Notes under the pieces: generated by a model | Seen by the model: only the letters and a program-made list of their open reading frames with translations | What the model was told of the DNA's origin: nothing | Databases searched by the model: none | Position numbers and translations under genes: made by a program | In this document: positions 52,869 to 59,885 of the stretch, in pieces | Layout of the letters: the number at the start of each line of letters is the position of its first letter | How positions within the stretch are numbered: position 1 is the first letter of the stretch | Source of the DNA: an uncultured Bacteroidota bacterium | GTDB taxonomy: Bacteria; Bacteroidota; Bacteroidia; Chitinophagales; LD1 | Assembly: GCA_903861145.1 (NCBI GenBank) | Contig: CAIOTH010000151.1 | Span: 1 to 59,885, forward strand | Length of the DNA: 59,885 nt | Direction of reading: 5' to 3'

Positions 52869-54224
52869 TTATTGACCTCCCCTAATAAGAATTACAACCC
52901 TTCTGTCTTTCTTCCAATTTCCTTCATTGTCTTCATAATTATTTGCGCCATTCGGATTTGCAAATACGTTATACAAGTCCGCATATTTTCCTGAATATTG
53001 TAGTATTGAATCGCGCACCCGGTTTGAACGGGCCTGGGATAAATGCAGGTTGTCTATATACCTTAAACTGGCTTTATTAATTAATTGGCGTTTGTCCACA
53101 CCTCCAATAACCGAAATCTCTTCTGGATGTATGCTGTCAAGTAAATGCCTTAAAGTCGTTAGCTTTATGTCCATGCTGTCAAGTGTATCTCTGCCAGCAT
53201 AAAATGGACCCAGTTCCATAATTTTTTGCCACTTGCCATTTGGATGATTAAAATAGATATTAATCGGAGCTTTAAAATTAAATTCAAATTTAGTATCAAA
53301 AGAAAACTTATAAGTTAAAGTTAATGCTATAGTAGTGGCAAGGCTAAGCTTAGCACTGCGTTCTATCTTATTCTCTCCATGCAATATAAGTGCAAAGCCC
53401 CAAAACAGTGCTAATGAAAACACAAAAACCACTATAAAAAATTTATACCCGGTTAGCGGCCACCAACTGGCCTGGGGTTGTTTTGTATTTTCCTCAATCA
53501 ATTTGTTTAGCCCTTTTAAAGCGGTGCTATCAACTTGCAAATTAATTGTTGTTGACTGGTTACCTTGGCCAGGCAACCCTTTAAAATTACGAATAGCATC
53601 AGCTATACAACTATCTGTTTGATAGTTTTTTTGTTGTATTTCAATTTGAGATCTAAGCAGATTGTATAAATGAGCTGTATCGCAGGGGTAATTGACATAA
53701 GTTGTGCCTGGTGCTAAAAGAGTATCTACAGAATGTATAGTCGCACTTTTCGATTTTTCGTCATCCTTTTGCGCTGTATCACAAGGACAGGGCGATGGCG
53801 ATGAGGTACATTGCGAAAACAATCCAGGCATATAGCATATTGATAATCCGATAACAGCTACTGACAAAGCCAGTTTAATTTTAATTTTTATGATGTCAAC
53901 ATAAATTTCTTTCAAAAGCGCATAATCATCCTCTTTTGGATAAGTGGCTGGGGTGTAATGATAATTCCCTCTTTTAACAGAGGATAGAAGATAAAGTGAA
54001 CAAGCGATAATCGCAACACCAATAAAACAAACTGAATGCTTTACACTTAAAATCGGACAGCTGAAAAGGATACACATTAATATAAATAAAAAGTAGGTGA
54101 CAATGATTATTAACCACGCCATCTTAATTTTCTTAAGATCCGCTATACTATGCTTGTATACTTCAAATCCCGCAAACGGTTGTCCTTTGCTTTCCTCAGT
54201 TTTGGTTGTTTCATTTGGGGGCAT
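52869..54224 (-). CDS. Cassette gene 1: multi-helix membrane protein with MotB/OmpA-like C-terminal domain
   Basis: The 451-residue product has a soluble N-terminus, about three hydrophobic segments before residue 140 (near 35-55, 60-80 and 112-132), a Cys/Ser/Pro linker (residues 138-152), a Gln/Asn/Leu-rich periplasmic stretch, another transmembrane helix (near 260-280) and a C-terminal OmpA/MotB-like domain (about 340-450) with SVIGGVDKRQL, NLHLSQARSNRVRDSILQ and KKDRRVVILIRG. The last motif order matches the peptidoglycan-binding fold. The combination of a membrane anchor and a MotB-like domain recalls Zorya-type and other defence or motor-like units, but no MotA/TolQ homologue is present. 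Confidence 0.68.
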   Translation of the reverse strand: MPPNETTKTEESKGQPFAGFEVYKHSIADLKKIKMAWLIIIVTYFLFILMCILFSCPILSVKHSVCFIGVAIIACSLYLLSSVKRGNYHYTPATYPKEDDYALLKEIYVDIIKIKIKLALSVAVIGLSICYMPGLFSQCTSSPSPCPCDTAQKDDEKSKSATIHSVDTLLAPGTTYVNYPCDTAHLYNLLRSQIEIQQKNYQTDSCIADAIRNFKGLPGQGNQSTTINLQVDSTALKGLNKLIEENTKQPQASWWPLTGYKFFIVVFVFSLALFWGFALILHGENKIERSAKLSLATTIALTLTYKFSFDTKFEFNFKAPINIYFNHPNGKWQKIMELGPFYAGRDTLDSMDIKLTTLRHLLDSIHPEEISVIGGVDKRQLINKASLRYIDNLHLSQARSNRVRDSILQYSGKYADLYNVFANPNGANNYEDNEGNWKKDRRVVILIRGGQ

Positions 54225-54549
54225 TTATAAAAAATTTATATATGTCAGGGAATTAAATCAAATTAGCGACCTAAGAAAATTGGCTAATATTTAAATACGA
54301 TATTAAAGAATTATTACTAATCCATGTTATTTATACTTGTATTTAAATTGAGTGCTGGTATTTGCACTAATAGACCGGAGCTTTTAAGTTATCCCAACTA
54401 GTCCCCTTTGAGCATAGCGTCCCGCTACGCTCGACTATGCCCGTAGCCTTCAGGCTACGAGTGAATGCCAGTTGTTTTAATTGATCGGCCCCACCCACTT
54501 GGAATTCCATATGAATGTTGACGTCTCCTGACTTCAACACCGCAAGGCA
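54225..54549. other. Intergenic region with a nested hairpin element
   Basis: The first 180 bases are A/T-rich, with no recognisable gene. The rest includes GCATAG...CTATGC (54412..54440) and CGTAGCC-ttca-GGCTACG (54442..54459), a nested hairpin pair at the upstream edge of the membrane cassette. CTGGTATTTGCA at about 54355 resembles CCAGTATTTGCA found in the intergenic regions at about 18455 and 57520. No protein gene or RNA gene is supported. Confidence 0.55.
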
Positions 54550-55863
54550 TTACATCTTCACCAACTTCCGCATAACACTACCGCCCGCATAACTTAACCT
54601 AAGGAAATAAACACCGGCGGCCGCAGTAAAAGGAATTTCCGAGTTGAATTGATTTGAGCCGGTGGTTGCAGATGGAATGACTGGGGTAGATACCAGCCGC
54701 CCTTGTTCATCAAAAATTTGAACTGCAAAACCGGTATTACCATAATTACCGGGTAGCGTAACTGCTAACTGGAAACTATTGGAGGTTACCGGGTTGGGAT
54801 AAAGGCTAAGCAGTAGAGGTTGATTAGGCCGCTGCGGCAAACCGGTGGTTGTTGTGTCTATGGGCACAGGGCACGAATCGAAGACAGCGCGCACTGCAGC
54901 GTTATTGATAGGCAAAGTGGGAACGCAGTATGCGTAATACGCCAACGGCCCAAATTGCGGGTCGAGGCCCGAAACATCAGTAGGGGCCAGGGTAAATAAA
55001 GTAGTTGCACCGCTATCAGCAATTACGTTGCACCCGCCTGATAAAGCGGTGTCGAAATATGCAATTTCAGTAGGATATTGGGCTGTGGCAGAGTCGCTCC
55101 AAAATATATTGTTTGATATGCCCAGTGAGTCAACAGTGTTACTCCCCACAAACAAAGCGCCACCATAACCGGTGTTTTGATAAAAAATGCAATGATGCAC
55201 AATACCCGCGTATAAAAGGGCGACGGCGGTTCCTATATTGCTATAGGTATAATTTCGGTAAAAAGTGCAATTGTAAATTTGCCCGTAAGTGGCGCAAATG
55301 GCACCCCCATAGTTTGTTTCGGAACAATTACCACCCGAGCCGTTATTGTAGAACGTGCAGTTATTGGCATACACATTACCGGCGTTAACAGCACCGCCGC
55401 TTCCCGGCCCTGCAAGCAAGCCCTCTTCATCGGCATGGTTACCGTAAAAAAAGCAATTGTTAAGCACAAGATAAGTGGCCCCCTGTATTGCAGCACCCGA
55501 AGAAGCATCGCCGCTTGAGCAATGAAAGCCCATCATATTAATGTTATTCACCACTAAAAATGTATCGGCCCAAAAACCGGGTCCATAAATATCGCTGTCG
55601 GCTGCAATGGTTACGTTTTTGCAAAAACCTGCCGTTATAACCAGGCTATCGTTAACGTAATAGGGTAGCGTTAAGGGTTTTATGGTATCGAAGGGCGTTA
55701 GGTTAATAGTTATACTATCAAGCCCGGCACGTGCATTAGCACTATCAATTGCCGCCCGCAGAGAACCTTGCCCTGTATCGGCAACGGTAGTAACATAATA
55801 ATTGTTGGCTTTTACCAGCGATATTAAACACACCACTATCAAGGTAATTGCTATCTTTTTCAT
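54550..55863 (-). CDS. Parallel beta-helix protein (choice-of-anchor Q) with T9SS type A sorting domain
   Basis: The 437-residue product has a signal peptide and repeated short beta coils rich in Asn, Cys and Gly (NNCFFYGNHADEEGL, NCTFYNNGSGGNCSETN, NCTFYRNYTYSN, HCIFYQNTGYGG), the right-handed beta-helix of the choice-of-anchor Q/PbH1 family (residues about 75-290), which often binds carbohydrates. SLYPNPVTSNSFQLAV to the C-terminus (about 360-437) is a type A T9SS sorting domain. The N-terminal GQGSLRAAIDSANA is typical of this family. Its substrate is unknown. Confidence 0.9.
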   Translation of the reverse strand: MKKIAITLIVVCLISLVKANNYYVTTVADTGQGSLRAAIDSANARAGLDSITINLTPFDTIKPLTLPYYVNDSLVITAGFCKNVTIAADSDIYGPGFWADTFLVVNNINMMGFHCSSGDASSGAAIQGATYLVLNNCFFYGNHADEEGLLAGPGSGGAVNAGNVYANNCTFYNNGSGGNCSETNYGGAICATYGQIYNCTFYRNYTYSNIGTAVALLYAGIVHHCIFYQNTGYGGALFVGSNTVDSLGISNNIFWSDSATAQYPTEIAYFDTALSGGCNVIADSGATTLFTLAPTDVSGLDPQFGPLAYYAYCVPTLPINNAAVRAVFDSCPVPIDTTTTGLPQRPNQPLLLSLYPNPVTSNSFQLAVTLPGNYGNTGFAVQIFDEQGRLVSTPVIPSATTGSNQFNSEIPFTAAAGVYFLRLSYAGGSVMRKLVKM

Positions 55864-56013
55864 AGGCGTGTTTTGTTTATAAATATAAACAATTTTTATC
55901 AGTTGGTGCTGGTTTGTAACTAAGGTCGAAATGGCTAACTGATTCGTAATTCGTACCGGTTGTTCGGGGTGTTCGACTTCCGGTTACCTGGAACAGTGTA
56001 GTTGTTGCTATAC

Positions 56014-57348
56014 TTAATTCACCCGCATAATATACGCCAGCGCGTAATAAGGCGGAAGCGAATTTGTAGTGCCGGTGCTATTGGCCGCAATAGTACCGGT
56101 ACCGGTGGTACCCGAATACACATGCGAGTGGCCGGGGGTGCTGCATTCATTACCGCAACATCCGTTAACGGCTGCATATTGGGTTTCGTTAGCGCTGCCT
56201 GCTGCATTGGTATTGCCGGAGAATGTAAGTCCGGGCACTGTTAGTTGCGGGGTAGTGTGCGAGTGATTTGCAGCACCACCTGTGACATTTGCTGCATAGG
56301 TGTTACCGGCTCCCACTACAAAGTTGTCCTGCAGGTTGGGGGTGCCATTGTTTCCATCGCATATACGCCAGTTGGCAGGTATGTTGGCTATAGCGCCGCT
56401 CCATAAAATTATGCCACCAATAGGCACACTGCCCCCAATGTTAGCGGTAACGCTAACGTTAGCAGCCGATGTAACCCGGCCGTTGGCATCAACTGTTAGC
56501 TGTGCAACATGGTTACTATCGCCATAGGTACCTGCCGTAACACCGGTTGTAATTAATGTAGGGTTTGGGTAGCTACCGGTTAAATCGCCACCGGCCGGGC
56601 CGCCAATAGTACCTGTGGCGCCTGTAGCCCCAACACCGGCAGTACCCGTATTGCCCATGGCACCGGTTGCACCGGTAGGGCCATTCGCGCCATCATTGCC
56701 GGTTACACCTTGCAGGCCCGTTGCACCTGTATTGCCCATAGGCCCGGTTGCACCACCACCGGCGGGGCCTGTGTTACCTATAGGGCCTGTTGCCCCGGTA
56801 AGGCCATTTGCCCCATAATTACCGGTTATGCCTTGCTGGCCTGTTGCTCCGGTAACGCCGTTTGTTCCATCATTACCGGTTACACCCTGCGCACCGGTTG
56901 TGCCCTGTATGCCTTGCAAGCCTGTAGGCCCCTGTGCCCCCGGTGTGCTGTTGCCGGCAAACAGTGCGTATGGCACACTTAGTAATTGTGTAGTGCCCAT
57001 ATCAATATAGTTTGTGCCGCCGGTAGGGTCAATAAGTACCTGCAACCATTTTTGCCCTACAACCCACTGTATGCCGGCAAGCGAAGCATGGGTTCCAATG
57101 CCATAGGTAATTAAACCAAACTGGTTGGTGGTAGCTTGCGCGGTTTCGTGGTAAACAACTGTTCCGGTAGCGGTGCTATCGCGTATTTGAAATTGAAGGC
57201 CAACAGTAGTACCATTTGCCAAAGGCGCACCTGCGCTATTCCGCACTATAGCCTGGTAGTTAAGTAGCTGCGGCGCCTGTGCCCCGAGCATGAGGTTGAA
57301 CAACAGAAAAATGACCAGGAGGGGACGCGATTTCTTTTTCATATGCAT
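56014..57348 (-). CDS. Collagen-like repeat protein with phage tail-collar-like C-terminus
   Basis: The 444-residue product has a signal peptide ([20 protein letters not shown]), an N-terminal beta domain (about 25-135), a GxT/GxN collagen-like triplet region (about 140-250, such as [13 protein letters not shown]) and a C-terminal tail-collar-like domain (about 310-444, [20 protein letters not shown], then [10 protein letters not shown] and NHSHTTP). Such proteins are a known secreted type in Bacteroidota with a trimeric fibre. The repeats are low-complexity and rich in ACCGGT. It may be a surface fibre; no T9SS domain is present. Confidence 0.88.
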   Translation of the reverse strand: MHMKKKSRPLLVIFLLFNLMLGAQAPQLLNYQAIVRNSAGAPLANGTTVGLQFQIRDSTATGTVVYHETAQATTNQFGLITYGIGTHASLAGIQWVVGQKWLQVLIDPTGGTNYIDMGTTQLLSVPYALFAGNSTPGAQGPTGLQGIQGTTGAQGVTGNDGTNGVTGATGQQGITGNYGANGLTGATGPIGNTGPAGGGATGPMGNTGATGLQGVTGNDGANGPTGATGAMGNTGTAGVGATGATGTIGGPAGGDLTGSYPNPTLITTGVTAGTYGDSNHVAQLTVDANGRVTSAANVSVTANIGGSVPIGGIILWSGAIANIPANWRICDGNNGTPNLQDNFVVGAGNTYAANVTGGAANHSHTTPQLTVPGLTFSGNTNAAGSANETQYAAVNGCCGNECSTPGHSHVYSGTTGTGTIAANSTGTTNSLPPYYALAYIMRVN

Positions 57349-57616
57349 TGGTTTTTAAACTATCGTTTTTGTGAAACGGATAGCGAAAATAAGCATCCAT
57401 TTGAAAATTGCGAAAATTTCGCAAAGATTCGAAAGAATTTATTTGCCCTGTGGCGAAGCCATCTCCTAACTCATCTTAGTTGGTAACCAGGATTCCAAGG
57501 CTTAGACATTTATGATGCCAGTATTTGCATTTTTAATTCAGTAACCAGACGCATTACAAATCCGAAAGCCAGATCCGCCCGGTTACAAACGAAGAAGAGT
57601 GAAGTTTGTCAATCCG

Positions 57617-58144
57617 TTATTTGGTTGTCGTAGCCCCCATTTGCTTACCCAATTTATCGTACTCAATATCGTTGGGCTCCCATAATTCAACCTTGTTTCC
57701 TTCAACGTCCAAAATGTGCACAAACTTTCCGTAGCTGGCTGTTTCAACGGTATCGGTAATAGTTACACTGTCTTTTTTTAATTGGGCAAGAAGTAAGTCC
57801 ATATTTTCTACTCTGTAATTTATCATAAAGTCTTTGGTAGAAGGTTCAAAATATTTTGTTTTCTCGCCAAAGGCGGTCCATTGTGTAAAACCTTTTTTAG
57901 TAGTGTCAGCACCTTGCCGCCATTCAAAAACTGCACCGTATTGGTTGGTATTTAGCCCAAGGTGTGTTTGGTACCATGCCCTCATCGCCTTAGGGTTTTT
58001 GCATTTAAAAAAAATGCCCCCAATGCCTGTTACTTTTTTCAGTTCGGTTTGGTTGTTAGCCTGGTTTGTTATCGCTGCTTTAAACGCGAAACCAAAACAG
58101 AATGACGTAGCAATGGCCAGAACTATCAATATCGTTTTTTTCAT
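57617..58144 (-). CDS. Exported VOC-family (glyoxalase-like) protein
   Basis: Start at the ATG at 58144 (175 residues), which precedes the signal peptide (MKKTILIVLAIATSFCFGFA); the longer frame from 58204 lies upstream of a consensus promoter. The remainder is one VOC domain: GIGGIFFKCKNPKAMRAWYQ, then DVEGNKVELWEPND with the metal-region Glu. Only a few metal ligands are clear. VOC proteins are usually cytoplasmic, so the signal peptide is unusual; the product may act in the periplasm or be lipid-bound (a Cys at residue 16 lies within the hydrophobic run). Substrate unknown. Confidence 0.82.
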   Translation of the reverse strand: MKKTILIVLAIATSFCFGFAFKAAITNQANNQTELKKVTGIGGIFFKCKNPKAMRAWYQTHLGLNTNQYGAVFEWRQGADTTKKGFTQWTAFGEKTKYFEPSTKDFMINYRVENMDLLLAQLKKDSVTITDTVETASYGKFVHILDVEGNKVELWEPNDIEYDKLGKQMGATTTK

Positions 58145-58191
58145 GTTGCTTGAATTTGTTTTGCCTGTTGTGTCGTCTGTTAGGCTTACCG

Positions 58192-58222
58192 CAAACGTAC
58201 GCATTTCTGCTATTACACCAAA
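58192..58222 (-). promoter_or_regulatory. Consensus Bacteroidota promoter of the VOC gene
   Basis: On the minus strand TTTG (58219..58222), exactly 19 bases, then TACGTTTG (58192..58199), a full match to TTTG-N19-TAnnTTTG. It ends 47 bases before the ATG at 58144 and overlaps the upstream ATG at 58204, which decides in favour of 58144. Confidence 0.78.
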
Positions 58223-58315
58223 TTAATAAAAATAAGGAATGCTGTTTGAATTCCCCTCTCTATAAGGTGCGATGTTGGGAGAGCCCCGGATGTTTTATTA
58301 AAAACGTATTTCCGC

Positions 58316-59885
58316 TTATCTCAATAGGGTAACGCTACCTTTGTAAAGCTGGCTGGTATATCTATCCAGGAAAGTGGCTTTTATTTCGTAAACAAAAACC
58401 TGTGGCGTTTCAAGCACGCCCCTAAAAGTGCCGTCCCATTTAAAATGCTGGCTGTTCGATTCAAAAACCTTTTCGCCCCAGCGGTCAAATATTTTAACCT
58501 CAAAATAAATCATCAGTTCAAGGTCGCCATTAATACTAAAGAAATCGTTATTGCCATCCCCATTCGGCGAAAACGCATTAGGTATAAAAATATGGTGCGA
58601 TGGGATAACGATAACCTGTATGGTATCGCTGGCAATACAACCATTGGTATCGGTAGCCTGCAATGAGTAAATAATAGTTTGGTAAGGCGCTGCCACCGGC
58701 GATAAGCAGGTTAAACAACTTAAATTAAAGTCTGAGGTCCACAAATAGGTTACATTGTTGCTGCCTCCGGTTACTACCCCGCCAAGCTGTACACTTTGAC
58801 CCAGGTTAATAGTGGCATCCTGTAATGCCTGAACGCTAAACGCGCCCTCTGTAACTATATAAGTGTTATTAACTGTACAACCATAAGCATCGCTAACGGT
58901 TAAGGCATAACTACCGCCTCGCAAACCGTTTAAGCTTTGTGTTGATGCGCCATTGCTCCAGTTAAAAGCATAGGGCGTTTGCCCGCCCGCAACCACAACG
59001 TTAACCGCCCCAACCGAAAGCTGCGCGCACGGATTGTTGGTTATAGTTGCAGTAACAACCGGTGGCACCGCTGCTGTAACATTGGTAGTGGCACTGGCGG
59101 TGCAGCCATTTGCCGGGTCTGTCACGGTTAGTGTATAAGGGCCGGTAGCGCTTACGTTAGGCGCAGCAGTTGTAGCTCCGCTGGCAATAGTTCCGCTGCT
59201 CCAGCTAAAAGTTGCATTTGCTGTGGTTGATGAACCACTAAGCACCACTGTAGGGCTGCTGCAGGGTATAACTTCATCGGGGCCTGCATTTACATTGGGT
59301 GCAGTGGTATTAAGCGCCACCACATCGCTGGCGCTTGCTGTGCAACCGTTAACAGGGTCGGTAACAGTAACTGTATAGGTGCCGGCTGTAGTAACGGGGT
59401 TAGTGCCCGTGATTGGCCCGTTACTCCATACAAAAGTAGCATTAGGTGTACTTGAGCTTATCGTTAGCGTCACTGAGTTTACCACACACGTTAAAGTGCC
59501 ACCGGCACCAATATTGGTATTTGGTGGCGTAATGTTTGATGTGATATTTGCCGTACCGGTAGCAGTGCAGTTATTAACATCGGTTACAGTAAGCGTATAA
59601 GCGCCTGCTGCGTTAACGGTTGGGGTGGCCGTGGTTCCGCCGCTTACTACACCGGGGCCGCCCCAGTTGTAAGTATCACCCACCGGTATTGCCGCCGCGT
59701 TTAAAGTTGTTTGCGGATTGGCACAGGTAATAACGCCATCGGGCCCCGCAGTTACCACCGGCGCCGGGTTTACCGTAACGTTGGTGGTGGCTGTTGCTGT
59801 GCAACTATGATTGTCAGTAACCGTTACGTTATAAGCCCCGCTCATGGCAACTGTTGCGTTGGCTATGGTCGGGCTTTGGCTGGCA
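58316..59885 (-). CDS. Large SprB-like surface protein, C-terminal part (cut by right edge)
   Basis: The frame is open from the right edge (13 further codons, ASQSPTIANATVA, precede the first internal ATG at 59845), so the true start lies outside the window. The 520 or so residues seen hold about six SprB/Ig-like repeats with GPDGVITCANPQTTL, YTLTVTDVNNCTATGTANIT, TYTVTVTDPVNGCTASA and TPYAFNWSNGASTQSL, then a gliding-motility-associated C-terminal domain of the CHU_C type (NAFSPNGDGNNDFF, IFDRWGEKVFES, VFVYEIKATFLD). This is the type B T9SS domain, used by SprB-like adhesins. It should be a large repetitive surface protein. Confidence 0.9.
   Translation of the reverse strand, partial: ASQSPTIANATVAMSGAYNVTVTDNHSCTATATTNVTVNPAPVVTAGPDGVITCANPQTTLNAAAIPVGDTYNWGGPGVVSGGTTATPTVNAAGAYTLTVTDVNNCTATGTANITSNITPPNTNIGAGGTLTCVVNSVTLTISSSTPNATFVWSNGPITGTNPVTTAGTYTVTVTDPVNGCTASASDVVALNTTAPNVNAGPDEVIPCSSPTVVLSGSSTTANATFSWSSGTIASGATTAAPNVSATGPYTLTVTDPANGCTASATTNVTAAVPPVVTATITNNPCAQLSVGAVNVVVAGGQTPYAFNWSNGASTQSLNGLRGGSYALTVSDAYGCTVNNTYIVTEGAFSVQALQDATINLGQSVQLGGVVTGGSNNVTYLWTSDFNLSCLTCLSPVAAPYQTIIYSLQATDTNGCIASDTIQVIVIPSHHIFIPNAFSPNGDGNNDFFSINGDLELMIYFEVKIFDRWGEKVFESNSQHFKWDGTFRGVLETPQVFVYEIKATFLDRYTSQLYKGSVTLLR

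Noticed and set aside
51803-54224. Assigning the three-gene cassette to Zorya or another named defence system
   Set aside because: Only a MotB/OmpA-like domain is seen. ZorA-, ZorC- and ZorD-type proteins are absent, so a name would be unfounded.
56014-57348. Possible CRISPR or tandem-repeat array in the collagen-like gene
   Set aside because: The repeats are Gly-x-Thr coding triplets within one open frame, without spacers of regular length.
1-59885. tRNA, rRNA and insertion sequences
   Set aside because: No cloverleaf-like stretch, rRNA-like conserved sequence, transposase or integrase frame was found by reading both strands; a covariance search was not possible.

Overview
The window looks like a chromosome segment of a gliding or surface-protein-rich Bacteroidota bacterium, most likely of the Chitinophagales/Sphingobacteriales type. 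The reasons are: at least eight secreted proteins ending in a type A type IX secretion (T9SS) sorting domain plus one ending in the type B gliding-motility (CHU_C) domain; promoters of the TTTG-N19-TAnnTTTG form; no Shine-Dalgarno sequences; a serine-palmitoyltransferase-like enzyme; and families typical of the phylum (GSCFA, WG repeat, DUF1569, SprB-type repeats, Tim44-like N-termini). I see no rRNA, tRNA, CRISPR array, transposase or integrase. The species cannot be named from this sequence.

Layout. 1-5.8 kb: a kelch-type secreted protein cut by the left edge, small exported proteins, a helical protein and an SDR dehydrogenase. 6.4-11 kb: a sigma-54-type promoter drives a run of three exported proteins. 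The first is split by an in-frame amber codon, the second has an OmpA domain. 11-14.5 kb: two convergent T9SS propeller proteins. 14.5-15.4 kb: a gene-free stretch with a G+T-skewed block and dispersed repeats. 15.4-21.5 kb: signal peptidase I, a gamma-glutamylcyclotransferase-like protein and two related T9SS proteins. 21.7-33.4 kb: mostly housekeeping and stress genes (OsmC, membrane cytochrome c, WG protein, T4-type pyrimidine-dimer glycosylase, ORF6N protein, acyltransferase, GSCFA), then a locus with two near-identical Gly-rich membrane peptides around a TPR protein. 33.5-42.4 kb: ClpB, a giant BNR-type T9SS protein, a GH13 alpha-glucosidase, a second OsmC. 42.5-46.3 kb: two T9SS proteins with PKD, SprB, dockerin-like and cohesin-like modules. 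48.1-50.8 kb: a sphingolipid-type acyl-CoA transferase and a conserved partner. 51.8-54.2 kb: an accessory-looking three-gene membrane cassette with a MotB/OmpA-like subunit, flanked by hairpins. 54.5 kb to the end: a beta-helix T9SS protein, a collagen-like/tail-collar protein, an exported VOC protein and a huge SprB-like protein cut by the right edge.

How it works together. Signal peptidase I and the T9SS (components not in this window) would export and anchor the surface proteins. The most notable non-gene signals are six intergenic copies of an imperfect inverted repeat built from CACAAAG units, several long perfect hairpins between genes, and a striking excess of the palindrome ACCGGT in all codon phases. 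The best candidates for something undescribed are the 51.8-54.2 kb cassette and the amber-split, sigma-54-driven operon at 6.5-11 kb.
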